The notes under the pieces were generated by a model that was given only the letters and a program-made list of their open reading frames with translations, did not search any database and had not been told where the DNA came from. This document shows, piece after piece, positions 52,511-63,859 of a stretch of 64,000 nucleotides of DNA. The position numbers and the translations under genes were made by a program. The stretch is from Bacteroidales bacterium. GTDB lineage: Bacteria; Bacteroidota; Bacteroidia; Bacteroidales; UBA932. The stretch lies in the NCBI GenBank assembly GCA_017428945.1, contig JAFRPW010000026.1, forward strand, positions 39,631 to 103,630. Reading direction: 5' to 3'. Every line of letters starts with the position of its first letter. The first letter of the stretch is position 1.

Positions 52511-55500
52511 CTAGAGACCGTTCATTGCTGCGGCGTAGTCGGACTTGGAGCCAACCACGATGTCCTGGTAGCGGGCAAGGCCCGTTCCTGCAGGAATGAG
52601 GTGGCCGCAGATAACGTTCTCCTTAAGGCCCTCGAGGTAGTCAACGCGGGCACGGATGGCGGCTTCAGAGAGCACCTTCGTAGTCTCCTGGAAGGAGGCG
52701 GCGGAGATGAATGAGCCTGTCTTCAGTGCTGCACGCGTGATACCCTGGAGCACCTGAGAAGCCGTTGCAGGCTTTGCCGGGCGGGCAACCAGGAGCTTGG
52801 AGCCCTGGCGCTCGAGGGATGCGTTCTCGCTGCGGAGATCACGGGCGCTGATGATATCGCCCTCCTCGAACTTGGTGCTGTCGCCGGCATCCTCGACATA
52901 GTACTTGCCGAAGATCTCATCGTTCTTGTCCATGAACTCCCACTTGTCCACCAGTTCCTCGGGGAGGAATTCGGTGTCGCCGGGATCGTTGATCTGGACC
53001 TTGCGCATCATCTGGCGCACGATGATCTCAAAGTGCTTGTCGTTGATCTTCACGCCCTGCAGACGATACACGGCCTGAATCTCATTGACAATGTACTCCT
53101 GTGCCTTCACCGGACCAAGGATGTTCAGGATGTCGGTAGGAGAAGTACCGCCGTCGGAAAGACGGGTTCCGGCCTTCACGTAGTCGTTCTCCTGGACGAG
53201 GATCTGCTTGGTCATAGGGACCTCGTAACGGGCCTCGCGGCCTGTACGGTTCTTGATGACGATCTCGCGCTTGCCCCTCTTGACCTTGCCCATGAGGACC
53301 TCTCCGTTGATTTCCGAGAGGATTGCAGGGTTGGAAGGGTTACGGGCCTCGAAGAGCTCTGTAACGCGCGGCAGACCGCCGGTGATATCACTTGCCTTGC
53401 CGATGGCGCGGGGGATCTTGATGATGACGTCGCCAACTTTCACACTGTCGCCGTCATTAATCATGATGTGCGCACCCACAGGCAGGTTGTACTGACGCAG
53501 GACTACTCCATTGCCGTCCACGATAAGCATCGCGGGGCTCTTGGTTTTGTCACGTCCTTCAATGATGACCTTGTCCGATGCTCCGGAGAACTCGTCGGCG
53601 CTTTCCTCGCGGAAGGTGACGCCGTCGACCATGTTCTCGAAGCGTACGGTACCAGCGGTCTCAACGATAGTGGTGGCGTTGTAGGCATCCCACTCGCAGA
53701 TGAGGTCTCCCTTGTGCACGGTGTCGCCGTCCTTGAAGTAAAGCACGGAACCGTAAGGGATATCGTACTGGGAGTAGGTCATGCCGGTGCGCTCGTCCTG
53801 GATGCGGAGTTCCGTCATTCGGGACACTACCACCTGGTTCACGGTGCCGTCCTCGTTCACGCGGTCGATGGTACGGAGTTCCTCGAATGCGAGTTTACCC
53901 TCGTACTTGGACTCGATGGAGGAGTCTGCAACGGCACCGGAAGCGGTACCACCAACGTGGAAGGTACGAAGCGTAAGCTGGGTACCGGGTTCGCCGATGG
54001 ACTGGGCTGCTATAACGCCAACGACCTCGCCGGTTTCAACCATGCGGGAAGTGGCCAGGTTGCGGCCGTAGCACTTGGCGCAGACACCCTTGCGGGATTC
54101 GCAGGTGAGAACGCTGCGGATTTCGACCTGCTCGATGGGGAGGGTGTCGATGAGGGCTGCGACGTCCTCGCGGATTTCCTCTCCTGCACTGATGATGAGA
54201 TCACCGGTGAGCGGGTTGAAGATATCGTGCACCGAAGTACGGCCCAGGATGCGCTCTCCAAGGGATTCCACAACCTCGTCCTTGTTCTTGATGGCTGTGG
54301 CGATGAGTCCGCGGAGGGTTCCGCAGTCTTCCTCGGTGATAATCACATCGTGGGACACGTCTACAAGACGGCGGGTGAGGTAACCTGCATCTGCGGTCTT
54401 GAGGGCGGTATCGGCCAGACCCTTACGGGCACCGTGCGTGGAGATGAAGTACTCCAGCACCGTCATACCTTCCTTAAGGTTGGACACGATAGGGTTCTCG
54501 ATGATCTCTGCACCTGCAGCGCCGCTCTTCTGGGGCTTGGCCATGAGGCCTCGCATGCCGCAGAGCTGCTTGATCTGCTGGGTTGAACCACGGGCACCGG
54601 AATCCAGCATCATGTACACCGGGTTGAAGCCCTCGCTGTCTGCGGAGATCTGCTTCTTCACGATGGAAGTGAGCTGGTTGTCGATGCTGGTCCAAAGGTC
54701 GATGACCTTGTTGTAGCGCTCGTTGTTGGTGATGAAGCCCATTGCGTAGTTGGCCTTGATGGCCTCGACGTCGGAGTAACCCTTCTGGATGAGGGCGGTC
54801 TTTTCCTCAGGGATGAGGACGTCGCCCAGGTTGAAGGAGATACCGGCACGGAACGCCTGGTCGTAACCAAGGTTCTTGATATCGTCCAGGAACTGTGCGG
54901 TACGGGTTACGCCGGTAGACTTGATCACGTTTGTGATGACGCTGCGGAGGCTCTTCTTGCCCAGAACCTCGTTCACGTAAGGAACCTCCTCGGGGATGTA
55001 CTGGTTCACTATGATGCGGCCGGCTGTGGTCTTCACCATGTGAGTTCCCTTGGAAGGATCCTGCTTGTCAACGGGGAGACGGACCTCGATGGGAGAGTGC
55101 ATGTCTATTACCTTCTCGTCGTAGGCGATGATTACCTCTTCCGGTCCGTAGAATCGCATGCCGGAACCCTTTGCGCCGGGGCGCTCCTTGGTGATGTAGT
55201 ACAGACCAAGCACCATATCCTGTGAAGGAACGGTGATAGGAGAGCCGTTGGCGGGGTTCAGGATGTTGTGGGAACCCAGCATCAGGAGGTGGGCCTCCAT
55301 GATGGCTGCGTTGCCCAGCGGCAGATGGATAGCCATCTGGTCACCATCGAAGTCCGCGTTGAAAGCGGTACAGGCGAGAGGATGCAGCTGGATGGCCTTT
55401 CCTTCTATCATGCGGGGCTGGAAAGCCTGGATACCCAGACGGTGCAGGGTAGGTGCACGGTTCAGGAGCACCGGATGACCCTTCATGACGTTCTCCAGGA

Positions 55501-56806
55501 TTTCCCAGATGACGGGATCTCTGCGGTCGACGATCTTCTTTGCGCTCTTTACAGTCTTCACGATGCCGCGCTCGATGAGCTTGCGGATTACGAAAGGCTT
55601 GTAGAGCTCCGCTGCCATGAATTTAGGCAGACCGCACTCGTGCATGTTGAGCTCGGGACCTACGACGATAACGGAACGTGCGGAATAGTCCACGCGCTTA
55701 CCAAGGAGGTTCTGGCGGAAGCGGCCCTGCTTTCCCTTGAGGGAATCCGAAAGGGACTTGAGGGCGCGGTTGCTTTCGCTCTTCACTGCGGATGACTTCT
55801 TGGAGTTGTCGAAGAGGCTGTCCACTGCCTCCTGGAGCATGCGCTTCTCGTTGCGGAGAATCACTTCCGGAGCCTGGATCTGTATGAGCTTCTTGAGGCG
55901 GTTGTTACGGATGATAACCCTGCGGTAAAGGTCGTTGAGGTCCGATGTTGCGAACCTTCCGCCGTCCAGCGGGACAAGGGGACGGAGATCCGGCGGGGTG
56001 ACGGGGATCACTTTCATGATCATCCACTCCGGACGGTTCACGTCCTTTGACTCCTGGAACCACTTTACCACGGACAGGCGCTTGAGGATCTCTGTCTTGC
56101 GCTGCTGGGAGCTCTCTGTGCGCATGGCGCGGCGGAGAGAGCGTCCAAGCTCCTCGACATCAATCTCTTTCAGGAGGTCATAGAGGCCTTCTGCACCCAT
56201 CTTGGCCACAAGGTTCATGCTGTCTTCCCAAACCAGGCCTTCCTCTTCCTTCTTCTTGCGGATGTCGTAGAGGCGGTCCTTGGCGGTGAAGTACTCGTCC
56301 TCGGAGAGGAGGTCCATCTTGTGAAGACGATACTCTTCCGGAACCTCTTCACTGTCAAGCAGGCCGGGATTCACCACTATGTATTTCTCATAGTAGATTA
56401 CGGATTCAAGCTTCTTGGACGGGATGCCCAGGAGTGCGCTGATCTTGTTGGGGGCGCTCTTGAAGTACCAAATGTGTGCTACCGGAACGGTAAGGGTTAT
56501 GTGACCCATCCTTTCACGGCGAACCTTTTTCTCCGTCACTTCCACACCGCAGCGGTCGCAGACGATTCCGCGGTAGCGGATCCTCTTGTACTTGCCGCAG
56601 TAGCACTCGTAGTCCTTTGTGGGACCGAAGATCTTCTCACAGAACAGACCTTCACGCTCCGGCTTGTAGGTCCTGTAGTTGACCGTTTCCGGCTTCAGGA
56701 CCTCTCCGCAAGAGCGCTCGGTGATGTCTTCCGGGGAAGCCAGCGAGATGGAGATGCGGGAGAAATTGCTCTTTTGCTTGTTTTCCTTATTATTAAAAGC
56801 AGGCAT
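52511..56806 (-). CDS. rpoC: RNA polymerase subunit beta'
   Basis: 1,431 residues, normal length. The zinc ribbon near the N-terminus is [20 protein letters not shown] (about 69-88); the Mg-binding catalytic loop [16 protein letters not shown] lies near residue 483; the bridge-helix/trigger-loop region ([20 protein letters not shown]) and the second zinc-binding cluster ([18 protein letters not shown]) follow. It forms the catalytic centre with beta. Start 25 nt after the rpoB stop, so cotranscribed. Confidence 0.98.
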   Translation of the reverse strand: MPAFNNKENKQKSNFSRISISLASPEDITERSCGEVLKPETVNYRTYKPEREGLFCEKIFGPTKDYECYCGKYKRIRYRGIVCDRCGVEVTEKKVRRERMGHITLTVPVAHIWYFKSAPNKISALLGIPSKKLESVIYYEKYIVVNPGLLDSEEVPEEYRLHKMDLLSEDEYFTAKDRLYDIRKKKEEEGLVWEDSMNLVAKMGAEGLYDLLKEIDVEELGRSLRRAMRTESSQQRKTEILKRLSVVKWFQESKDVNRPEWMIMKVIPVTPPDLRPLVPLDGGRFATSDLNDLYRRVIIRNNRLKKLIQIQAPEVILRNEKRMLQEAVDSLFDNSKKSSAVKSESNRALKSLSDSLKGKQGRFRQNLLGKRVDYSARSVIVVGPELNMHECGLPKFMAAELYKPFVIRKLIERGIVKTVKSAKKIVDRRDPVIWEILENVMKGHPVLLNRAPTLHRLGIQAFQPRMIEGKAIQLHPLACTAFNADFDGDQMAIHLPLGNAAIMEAHLLMLGSHNILNPANGSPITVPSQDMVLGLYYITKERPGAKGSGMRFYGPEEVIIAYDEKVIDMHSPIEVRLPVDKQDPSKGTHMVKTTAGRIIVNQYIPEEVPYVNEVLGKKSLRSVITNVIKSTGVTRTAQFLDDIKNLGYDQAFRAGISFNLGDVLIPEEKTALIQKGYSDVEAIKANYAMGFITNNERYNKVIDLWTSIDNQLTSIVKKQISADSEGFNPVYMMLDSGARGSTQQIKQLCGMRGLMAKPQKSGAAGAEIIENPIVSNLKEGMTVLEYFISTHGARKGLADTALKTADAGYLTRRLVDVSHDVIITEEDCGTLRGLIATAIKNKDEVVESLGERILGRTSVHDIFNPLTGDLIISAGEEIREDVAALIDTLPIEQVEIRSVLTCESRKGVCAKCYGRNLATSRMVETGEVVGVIAAQSIGEPGTQLTLRTFHVGGTASGAVADSSIESKYEGKLAFEELRTIDRVNEDGTVNQVVVSRMTELRIQDERTGMTYSQYDIPYGSVLYFKDGDTVHKGDLICEWDAYNATTIVETAGTVRFENMVDGVTFREESADEFSGASDKVIIEGRDKTKSPAMLIVDGNGVVLRQYNLPVGAHIMINDGDSVKVGDVIIKIPRAIGKASDITGGLPRVTELFEARNPSNPAILSEINGEVLMGKVKRGKREIVIKNRTGREARYEVPMTKQILVQENDYVKAGTRLSDGGTSPTDILNILGPVKAQEYIVNEIQAVYRLQGVKINDKHFEIIVRQMMRKVQINDPGDTEFLPEELVDKWEFMDKNDEIFGKYYVEDAGDSTKFEEGDIISARDLRSENASLERQGSKLLVARPAKPATASQVLQGITRAALKTGSFISAASFQETTKVLSEAAIRARVDYLEGLKENVICGHLIPAGTGLARYQDIVVGSKSDYAAAMNGL

Positions 56807-56831
56807 AGCTGTTACTTTCTTTAATCCTTGA

Positions 56832-59800
56832 CTAGTCCAAAGTTACCTTGAGACCGAGGCCGCGGAGCTCGTGCAGGAGCACGTTCAGGGACTCGGGGAT
56901 ACCGGGAGTGGGCATGGGATCGCCCTTGACGATGGCCTCGTAGGTCTTGGACCTGCCGTTCACATCGTCGGACTTCACGGTGAGAATCTCCTGGAGGGCG
57001 TTTGCTGCGCCGTAGGCTTCCAGGGCCCAGACTTCCATTTCACCGAAACGCTGGCCGCCGAACTGTGCTTTACCGCCCAGAGGCTGCTGAGTGATGAGGG
57101 AATAAGGACCGATGGAACGGGCGTGCATCTTGTCGTCAACCATGTGACCCAGCTTGATCATGTAGATCACTCCCACGGTGGCGGGCTGGTCGAACCAGTC
57201 GCCGGTACCGCCGTCACGGAGGTTGGTCTTGCCGAAGCGGGGCACGCCGGCCTTGTCTGTATAGTCGCAGATTTCGTCAATGGATGCGCCGTCGAAGATA
57301 GGGGTGCTGAACTTGACGCCAAGTTCGCGGCCGGCCCAGCCGAGCACGGTCTCGTAAATCTGGCCCAGGTTCATACGGGAAGGCACGCCCAGAGGGTTCA
57401 GGACGATGTCCACGGGAGTACCGTCCTCAAGGAACGGCATGTCCTCACGGCGGACAATCTTTGCCACGATACCCTTGTTACCGTGACGGCCTGCCATCTT
57501 GTCACCCACGGTGATCTTGCGCTTCTTGGCAACGTAGACCTTTGCGATCTGCATCACGCCGTTGGGAAGCTCGTCACCTACCTTGATCTTGTCCAGTTCC
57601 CTCTTTGCACGGGTCTCTGCCTCCTTGTGGGCGATGCAGTAACCGCTGATGAGGGAACGTACCATTGCGGAGATCTTGGCGTCAGAGCACCACTTGGCGG
57701 TGGAGATGTTCTGGTAGTCGGCTTCCTTGAGGCCCTGGAGGGTGAACTCCTTGCCCTTGGGGAAGATCTCTACGCCGTAAAGGTCGCTTACGCCGGCGCT
57801 CTTCTTGCCCTGAACCAGGCTCCACAGCTTGTCGATGAAACCGGCACGGAGCTTTGCCAGGGAGGCCTCCGCCTCCTGCTGCTTGATTTCCAGGCGGGTC
57901 TTCTGCTCGCTCTTGGCGCCGCGCTTGCCGCTGTCTTTGGAAACCTTTGCATACAGGGCGGTCTTGATCACGGTACCGCTCAGGGAAGGATTGGCCTTCA
58001 GGGAAGCGTCCTTGACGTCTCCGGCCTTGTCGCCGAAGATAGCCTTCAGGAGCTTCTCTTCCGGCGAAGGATCGCTTTCTCCCTTAGGGGTGATCTTACC
58101 TATCATTATATCACCGGGCTCGATGTGTGCACCGATGCGGATGATACCGTCCTTGTCAAGGTCACGGGTGGCGTCCTCGGAGACGTTGGGGATGTCGGAG
58201 GTGAGCTCTTCCATACCGCGCTTGGTCTCGCGGACTTCCGTGAGGTATTCGTCAACGTGGATGGAGGTGAGGATATCCCACTTGACCATCTCTTCGCTGA
58301 GGACGATAGCGTCTTCATAGTTGTAACCCTTCCAGGGCATGAAAGCGACCATGAGGTTGCGGCCAAGGGCAAGTTCGCCCTTCTCAGTGGCGTAGCCCTC
58401 GGTGAGGACCTGGCCACCCTTCACACGCTCACCCTTGCGGACAAGGGGTTTGAGGCTGATGCAGGTGCTCTGGTTGGTACGGCGCCAGATGGGAAGCTTG
58501 TAAACGGTTTCCTCGGGGAGGAAGCTTACGAACTTCTCGTCGTCGGTGAGGTCGTACTTGACGTGAATCTCGTTGGCGTCGACGTAGGTCACGAGGCCCT
58601 CGCGCTCGGCGATGATCTGGGTGCGGGAGTCGATGCAGACCCTCTCCTCGAGGCCGGTACCCACGATGGGGCTCTCCGGGGAAAGGAGCGGAACTGCCTG
58701 ACGCATCATGTTGGCACCCATTAGGGCGCGGTGGGCGTCGTCGTGCTCCAGGAACGGGATCAGGGAAGCAGCCACGGAAGCCATCTGGTTAGGAGCTACG
58801 TCCATATAGCTGACCTCTTCCTTGGATACCAGAGGGAAGTCTGCCTCAAGACGGCACTGGATGCGCTCGTCAAGGAGCTCGCCGTCATCGGACATGTTCA
58901 CGTTGGCAAGTGCTACGTGCTGGTCTTCCTCCTCCTCTGCGCTCATGTACTTCCAGCCTGTATCGGAAAGGTCTACCTTACCGTCGTGGACCTCGCGGTA
59001 CGGGGTCTCGATGAAGCCCAGGCTGTTGATGCGTGCATACACGCACAGGGAGCTGATAAGACCGATGTTCGGGCCTTCAGGGCTCTCGATAGGGCACAGG
59101 CGGCCGTAATGGGTATAGTGTACGTCTCGGACTTCGAAGCCGGCGCGGTCGCGTGACAGACCGCCGGGACCCAGGGCACTGAGACGGCGCTTGTGCGTAA
59201 TCTCTGCCAGAGGGTTGGTCTGGTCCATGAACTGGGACAGCTGGCTGGTGCCGAAGAAGGAGTTGATTACGGAAGACAGGGTCTTCGCGTTGATGAGGTC
59301 GATGGGGTTGAACTGCTCGCTGTCGCGGACGTTCATCCTTTCCCTGATGGTGCGGGCCATACGGGAAAGGCCCACGCTGAACTGGTTTGCAAGCTGCTCG
59401 CCGACCGTACGGACGCGCCTGTTGCTCAGGTGGTCGATATCGTCCACGGTGGCGCGGCTGTTGATGAGCTGGATCAGGTACTTGATAATCTCTACGATGT
59501 CCGTGTTGGTGAGAACGCGGACGCCCGGGTCGGTGTCAAGGCCCAGCTTCTTGTTCAGACGGTAACGGCCCACGATGCCAAGGTCATAGCGCTTCTCGGA
59601 GAAGAAGAGCTTGTCGATGACGTCGCGTGCGGTTGCCTCATCCGGCGGTTCGGAATTGCGGAGCTGCTTGTAGATGAAGTTCACAGCCTCGATTTCCGTA
59701 TTTGTCAGGTCCTTCTGCAGGGTGTTGTAGATGATGGAGTTCTCTGCGGAGACGGCCTCGTCCTTCTGGAGGAGGACTGTCTTGACCTCCGTGTCCAGGA

Positions 59801-60650
59801 TGCGGTCGATGGTATCGTCCTCCAGGATTTCTCCACGCTCAACGATGGCCTGGGTACGCTCGATGGGGATGACCTCACCGGTGTCCTCGTCCTCGAAGTC
59901 CTCGATCCAGGTCTTGAGGACGTTGGCGGCCAGCTTGCGGCCCTTGTTCTCCTCCAGGACGGCGCGGTCCGATGAGACCTCGTCGGCCAGACCGAAACGG
60001 TCCAGGATGTCCTTGTCGGAGCTGTAGCCGATGGCGCGCAGAAGGGTTGTCACAGGCAGCTTCTTCTTACGGTCGATGTAGGCGTACATCACGTTGTTGA
60101 TGTCCGTTGCGAACTCGATCCATGAACCCTTGAAGGGGATGATGCGGGCGCTGTAGAGCTTGGTGCCGTTGGCATGCATGCTCTGATCGAAGAATACGCC
60201 CGGGGAGCGGTGAAGCTGCGAGACGATAATTCTCTCGGAACCGTTGATGATGAACGTACCGGCGGGAGTCATATAAGGGATGTTCCCAAGGTAAACGTCC
60301 TGCACGCGGGTGTCAAAGTCCTCGTGCTCCGGGTCCGTGCATGAAAGGCGGAGTTTTGCCTTCAGAGGAACGTTGTAGGTAAGTCCTCTCTCAAGACACT
60401 CCTCAATCGAGTACTGGGGCGGATCGATGAAATAGTCTATGAAGGTGAGTTCATAGTTGTTCCGCGTATCCTCGATCGGGAAAATTTCCTGGAAAACCTG
60501 AAACAAGCCTTCCCCGCGACGGCTGTCCGGGGTGGTCTCCAGCTGGAAGAAATCCTTGAAGGACTTCAGCTGAACCTCCAGAAGGTCAGGATATTCCAGA
60601 ATTTTGGATGTTGCGAAATTTATTCGCGGGTTTTTAGTCTTATTAGACAT
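56832..60650 (-). CDS. rpoB: RNA polymerase subunit beta
   Basis: 1,272 residues, normal length. It starts [17 protein letters not shown]. The rifampicin-binding cluster is seen in [20 protein letters not shown] and [20 protein letters not shown], with the conserved H-R-R/S-x-L pattern suggesting no rifampicin-resistance change. The C-terminal part ([20 protein letters not shown]) is canonical. A terminator-like hairpin lies between rplL and rpoB, about 40 nt upstream of the ATG. Confidence 0.98.
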   Translation of the reverse strand: MSNKTKNPRINFATSKILEYPDLLEVQLKSFKDFFQLETTPDSRRGEGLFQVFQEIFPIEDTRNNYELTFIDYFIDPPQYSIEECLERGLTYNVPLKAKLRLSCTDPEHEDFDTRVQDVYLGNIPYMTPAGTFIINGSERIIVSQLHRSPGVFFDQSMHANGTKLYSARIIPFKGSWIEFATDINNVMYAYIDRKKKLPVTTLLRAIGYSSDKDILDRFGLADEVSSDRAVLEENKGRKLAANVLKTWIEDFEDEDTGEVIPIERTQAIVERGEILEDDTIDRILDTEVKTVLLQKDEAVSAENSIIYNTLQKDLTNTEIEAVNFIYKQLRNSEPPDEATARDVIDKLFFSEKRYDLGIVGRYRLNKKLGLDTDPGVRVLTNTDIVEIIKYLIQLINSRATVDDIDHLSNRRVRTVGEQLANQFSVGLSRMARTIRERMNVRDSEQFNPIDLINAKTLSSVINSFFGTSQLSQFMDQTNPLAEITHKRRLSALGPGGLSRDRAGFEVRDVHYTHYGRLCPIESPEGPNIGLISSLCVYARINSLGFIETPYREVHDGKVDLSDTGWKYMSAEEEEDQHVALANVNMSDDGELLDERIQCRLEADFPLVSKEEVSYMDVAPNQMASVAASLIPFLEHDDAHRALMGANMMRQAVPLLSPESPIVGTGLEERVCIDSRTQIIAEREGLVTYVDANEIHVKYDLTDDEKFVSFLPEETVYKLPIWRRTNQSTCISLKPLVRKGERVKGGQVLTEGYATEKGELALGRNLMVAFMPWKGYNYEDAIVLSEEMVKWDILTSIHVDEYLTEVRETKRGMEELTSDIPNVSEDATRDLDKDGIIRIGAHIEPGDIMIGKITPKGESDPSPEEKLLKAIFGDKAGDVKDASLKANPSLSGTVIKTALYAKVSKDSGKRGAKSEQKTRLEIKQQEAEASLAKLRAGFIDKLWSLVQGKKSAGVSDLYGVEIFPKGKEFTLQGLKEADYQNISTAKWCSDAKISAMVRSLISGYCIAHKEAETRAKRELDKIKVGDELPNGVMQIAKVYVAKKRKITVGDKMAGRHGNKGIVAKIVRREDMPFLEDGTPVDIVLNPLGVPSRMNLGQIYETVLGWAGRELGVKFSTPIFDGASIDEICDYTDKAGVPRFGKTNLRDGGTGDWFDQPATVGVIYMIKLGHMVDDKMHARSIGPYSLITQQPLGGKAQFGGQRFGEMEVWALEAYGAANALQEILTVKSDDVNGRSKTYEAIVKGDPMPTPGIPESLNVLLHELRGLGLKVTLD

Positions 60651-60685
60651 GTTCTGCCTTCGTTATGGGGAAAATTTTTAAGACG

Positions 60686-60721
60686 GAAAAAAGGTTTAGA
60701 GCCTCCTTGGGCTCTAAACCT
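60686..60721 (-). terminator. Attenuator-like terminator between rplL and rpoB
   Basis: The minus strand reads AGGTTTAGAGCC / GGCTCTAAACCT, a 12-bp perfect stem with a short loop, followed by a T-tract. It lies 35 nt past the rplL stop and 36-71 nt before the rpoB ATG. Partial readthrough would make rpoBC expression lower than rplJL. Confidence 0.8.
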
Positions 60722-60755
60722 GTGTTTTTTCTCCCTTCCAGGGGAGCGGGCGGAG

Positions 60756-61133
60756 TTACTTGAGTTCTACCTCTGCGCCGGCTTCCTCGAGGGCAGCCTT
60801 GAGGGCCTCTGCCTCAGCCTTGGAGACCTTCTCCTTAACTGCGACGGGAGCTTTGTCAACAAGCTCCTTGGCCTCTTTCAGACCAAGACCTGCGTTCTCC
60901 TTCACAGCCTTGATGACCTGGAGCTTAGCCTGGCCAGCGGAGGTGAGGATAACGTCGAATTCGGTCTGCTCTGCGGGGGCAGCAGCTTCTGCACCAGCAG
61001 CGGGAGCGGCAACTGCAACTGCTGCAGCGGCGGGCTCGATACCATATTCTTCCTTCAGGATCTTAGCGAGTTCCTGGACATCTTTGACGGTGAGGTTTAC
61101 AAGTTCCTCAGCGAGTTTCTTAACGTCTGCCAT
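60756..61133 (-). CDS. rplL: 50S ribosomal protein L7/L12
   Basis: 125 residues. The N-terminal dimerisation helix ([19 protein letters not shown]), a flexible Ala-rich hinge (about 36-56) and the C-terminal globular domain ([40 protein letters not shown]) are typical. The L12 stalk recruits elongation factors to the ribosome. Length normal. Confidence 0.98.
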   Translation of the reverse strand: MADVKKLAEELVNLTVKDVQELAKILKEEYGIEPAAAAVAVAAPAAGAEAAAPAEQTEFDVILTSAGQAKLQVIKAVKENAGLGLKEAKELVDKAPVAVKEKVSKAEAEALKAALEEAGAEVELK

Positions 61134-61160
61134 AATTGAAAATTGTTAAATTGTTGTTTA

Positions 61161-61694
61161 TTATTTGTTTTCTTTTTCTTCGAGGGTCTTGACGAGGCCG
61201 GCGATGGTGCTGCCGCCACCGTTCTGCAGAGCGCTGATGACGTTCTGGAGAGGGCTCTGGAGCATACCGATGATCTGGCCGATGAGTTCCTCGCGGGACT
61301 TGATGTTGACAAGCTCTTCAATCTTGTCTGCACCGACAAAGGCACATTCCTGGACGTAAGCTGCCTTGAGGGCGGGCTTTTCGCTACCAGCCTTGTTGTA
61401 CTTCTTGATGAGCTTTGCAGGGACTGCAGGAGCCTCGGTGTACATGAGGGCGGTGTTGCCTTCGAGGGCGGGAACCAGGAGGTCCATTTCGGGGTTCTGG
61501 GCGTCCTTGATCACCTTGTGGAGAAGGGTGTTCTTCACGACGGTGAGCTTGATGCCGTCGTTGAAGCAGTCGCGGCGGAGTTTTGCAGTTTCCTCTGCAT
61601 TGAGGCCGGCGATGTCAACGATGTAGAAATTAGGGCGCTCTGCGATGTTAGCTTTGATGGCGGCTATAACCTGCTCTTTCATTTCCTTTTTCAT
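61161..61694 (-). CDS. rplJ: 50S ribosomal protein L10
   Basis: 177 residues. KKEMKEQVIAAIKANIAE begins the rRNA-binding domain; VVKNTLLHKVIKDA and LIGQIIGMLQSPLQNVISAL are conserved, the last helices anchoring L12 dimers. Only 20 nt separate it from rplA, with no space for the long L10 autoregulatory leader seen in many bacteria. Confidence 0.97.
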   Translation of the reverse strand: MKKEMKEQVIAAIKANIAERPNFYIVDIAGLNAEETAKLRRDCFNDGIKLTVVKNTLLHKVIKDAQNPEMDLLVPALEGNTALMYTEAPAVPAKLIKKYNKAGSEKPALKAAYVQECAFVGADKIEELVNIKSREELIGQIIGMLQSPLQNVISALQNGGGSTIAGLVKTLEEKENK

Positions 61695-61714
61695 ATCTCT
61701 ATCCTCCTGTCAGA

Positions 61715-62413
61715 TTATTCGGCGCTGAAAGCCTTGGGGTCGAGTTTGATTGCAGGGCTCATGGTAGAGCAGATGGTGCAACCCTGGAAATAGGTACCCT
61801 TGAGGGTCTGGGGCTTGAGCTTCAGGACGGCGGAGACGAATGCGCGGGCGTTTGCCTCGATCTGCTCCGGGGTGAAGGACACCTTGCCGATAGCGGCGTG
61901 GATGATACCGGTCTTGTCCACCTTGAAGTCGATCTTACCGGCCTTCACTTCCTTGACTGCATTGCCGATTTCCATGGTAACGGTGCCGGTCTTGGGGTTA
62001 GGCATAAGGCCACGGGGTCCCAGGATACGGCCAATCTGGCCAACCTTTGCCATGACGGAAGGGGTGCAGATGATAACGTCTACATCGGTCCAGCCTTCCT
62101 TGATCTTGTTGATGTATTCGTCCAGTCCGACGTAATCGGCGCCGGCTTCCTTGGCCTCGGCTTCCTTATCGGGGGTGCAGAGTACCAGGACGCGGGTAAC
62201 CTTACCTGTTCCGTGAGGGAGGGTGACAACGCCACGGATCATCTGGTTGGCCTTACGGGGGTCAACACCCAGATTGGTGGTGATTTCGATGGAGGCGTCG
62301 AACTTGGTATAGGAGATCTCCTTCAGAAGTGCGCATGCTTCGGTGAGGGAGTATACCTGAGTCTTGTCGTACTTGGCAAGGACTGCTTTCTGATTCTTGG
62401 TTAACTTACTCAT
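61715..62413 (-). CDS. rplA: 50S ribosomal protein L1
   Basis: 232 residues, normal size. L1 landmarks: [52 protein letters not shown] and [15 protein letters not shown]. It binds 23S rRNA at the L1 stalk and, in many species, its own mRNA. Lies 14 nt after rplK. Confidence 0.98.
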   Translation of the reverse strand: MSKLTKNQKAVLAKYDKTQVYSLTEACALLKEISYTKFDASIEITTNLGVDPRKANQMIRGVVTLPHGTGKVTRVLVLCTPDKEAEAKEAGADYVGLDEYINKIKEGWTDVDVIICTPSVMAKVGQIGRILGPRGLMPNPKTGTVTMEIGNAVKEVKAGKIDFKVDKTGIIHAAIGKVSFTPEQIEANARAFVSAVLKLKPQTLKGTYFQGCTICSTMSPAIKLDPKAFSAE

Positions 62414-62427
62414 TGTTCATGCGTTTA

Positions 62428-62871
62428 TTAAAGGTTCTCGGGAAATTCGCCTTCCACCTTGATACCCATGGAACGGGCGGTGCCGGCAACCATCTTCATT
62501 GCACTCTGGATAGTGAATGCATTGAGGTCAGGCATCTTGGACTGGGCAATCTCGCGGACCTGGTCCCAGGTCACGGTTGCCACTTTCTTTCTGTTGGGCT
62601 CTCCGGAAGCCTTGCTGATCTTAGCGGCTTCTTTCAGGGAAACGGCCACGGGGGGCTGCTTTACCTCAAAGCTGAAGGACTTGTCAGAGTACACGGTGAT
62701 GACCACAGGGAGGACCTTGCCGGCCTGATCCTGGGTACGTGCGTTGAACTGCTTGCAGAAGTCCATGATGTTGAGGCCCTTGGAACCGAGTGCCGGTCCC
62801 ACCGGAGGCGCGGGATTCGCTGCTCCGCCTTTGATCTGGAGCTTGATGAATCCGGTAACTTCTTTTGCCAT
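62428..62871 (-). CDS. rplK: 50S ribosomal protein L11
   Basis: 147 residues, normal size. The N-terminal domain contains [20 protein letters not shown] and [20 protein letters not shown]; the C-terminal rRNA-binding domain ends [14 protein letters not shown]. It forms the GTPase-associated centre with 23S rRNA. 6 nt from nusG. Confidence 0.98.
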   Translation of the reverse strand: MAKEVTGFIKLQIKGGAANPAPPVGPALGSKGLNIMDFCKQFNARTQDQAGKVLPVVITVYSDKSFSFEVKQPPVAVSLKEAAKISKASGEPNRKKVATVTWDQVREIAQSKMPDLNAFTIQSAMKMVAGTARSMGIKVEGEFPENL

Positions 62872-62877
62872 GATAAT

Positions 62878-63438
62878 TTACTCTTTAGTTACTTGTGTAA
62901 AGCTGAGTTCAAGGAGTGTCTTCCTTCCGAAGATCACAACCACTACCTTGAGTTTGCTCCTTTCCTGAAGGATGTCTTCCACTGTTCCGCTGAAACCGCT
63001 GAAAGGACCGTCGGTAATCTTGACGCTCTCGCCGACGGTGAAGTTGACCTCCGTCTCGGCGGCGTTGACTGCCATCTCGTCCTGGACGCCAAGGATGCGC
63101 TGGGCTTCCTCGTCGCGGATGGGGACGGGAATGCGGTCTGTACCGTTACCGGTCTTCTCTGTGAGGAAACCGGACATGCCGGGAATGCCGTTGCGAATTA
63201 CATACTCGAGGTCGGGGTTGAGTTCGGCGTGAATGAGTACGTAGCCGGGGAAGAGGAGACGGTCCACTTCCTTGCGCTTGCCGTTCTTAGTCACGATTTC
63301 CTTCTTGACAGGCACAAGAACCTGGTCCACAATTGCTTGCAGATCAGCGTGTCTTTCAATTTCCTTGACCAGGTATTCGGCGGCTTTCTTTTCTTTGGTT
63401 CCCGCGGTACGAAGGACGTACCATTTCTTGTCAGCCAT
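62878..63438 (-). CDS. nusG: Transcription antitermination factor NusG
   Basis: 186 residues. The NGN domain begins KKWYVLRTAGTKEKKAAEYL and includes LLFPGYVLIHAELNPDLEYV; the KOW domain has VKITDGPFSGFSGTVEDI. It binds the beta' clamp helices and links transcription with translation or Rho. It lies 16 nt after secE. Confidence 0.97.
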   Translation of the reverse strand: MADKKWYVLRTAGTKEKKAAEYLVKEIERHADLQAIVDQVLVPVKKEIVTKNGKRKEVDRLLFPGYVLIHAELNPDLEYVIRNGIPGMSGFLTEKTGNGTDRIPVPIRDEEAQRILGVQDEMAVNAAETEVNFTVGESVKITDGPFSGFSGTVEDILQERSKLKVVVVIFGRKTLLELSFTQVTKE

Positions 63439-63454
63439 AAGGGTTGTTAATCAG

Positions 63455-63643
63455 TTACAGTGCGTAAATAAACTCCATCAGATGCTGGAAAGCAAAGTCC
63501 ATGGCAAACACCACGATTGCAAGGATCACTGTGGCGACCAGGACCAGGAGTGCAGAGCTCTGCAGCTTGGGCCAAGTGGGCCAGGTGACCTTCTTGGTGA
63601 GTTCCGTAGCGGACTCTTTCAGATAGTTAATGAACTTACTCAT
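63455..63643 (-). CDS. secE: Protein translocase subunit SecE
   Basis: 62 residues, the short single-helix form. The amphipathic N-terminal part (FINYLKESATELTKKVTWPT) precedes one membrane helix (SSALLVLVATVILAIVVFAM). It clamps SecY in the inner-membrane translocon. Position before nusG is universal. Confidence 0.95.
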   Translation of the reverse strand: MSKFINYLKESATELTKKVTWPTWPKLQSSALLVLVATVILAIVVFAMDFAFQHLMEFIYAL

Positions 63644-63730
63644 CTTTGCTTACAATGGGTCTGGGAAAATTGGAAGCGGGAATCCCGGACCTTAGTTAAA
63701 CATTTACCAAATCGTAACCTTTGATATTGG

Positions 63731-63801
63731 CAGGGGAAGCAGGATTCGAACCCACATCGACGGTTTTGGAGACCGCTGAACTACCCTTGTTCTATTCCCC
63801 T
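63731..63801 (-). tRNA. tRNA-Trp (anticodon CCA)
   Basis: A 71-nt cloverleaf on the minus strand: acceptor AGGGGAA/TTCCCCT, D-arm GAACAAGGGTAGTTC, anticodon stem GCGGT/ACCGT with loop CTCCAAA, T-arm around GGTTCGAATCC. CCA is not encoded. Placed between tuf and secE, as in many Bacteroidetes. Confidence 0.95.
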
Positions 63802-63806
63802 GTGGG

Positions 63807-63838
63807 AAAGTGAGGGCTCACGTCTGAGCCCTCACTTT
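63807..63838 (-). terminator. Hairpin between tuf and tRNA-Trp
   Basis: AAAGTGAGGGCTCA / TGAGCCCTCACTTT form a 14-bp perfect stem with a CGTC loop, 21 nt past the tuf stop. Only three Ts follow, so it may terminate tuf weakly or mark an RNA processing site before the tRNA. Confidence 0.6.
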
Positions 63839-63859
63839 TGTAAATGGCTTCGAGAAATC

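Noticed and set aside
53033-58724. Long rightward open frames over rpoC (517 codons from 53033) and rpoB (617 codons from 56871)
   Set aside because: Both are antisense to essential, fully conserved polymerase genes and encode low-complexity Val/Gly/His-rich products with no domain.
61695-61714. L10-type autoregulatory leader before rplJ
   Set aside because: Only 20 nt separate rplA and rplJ, too short for the known L10 leader fold.
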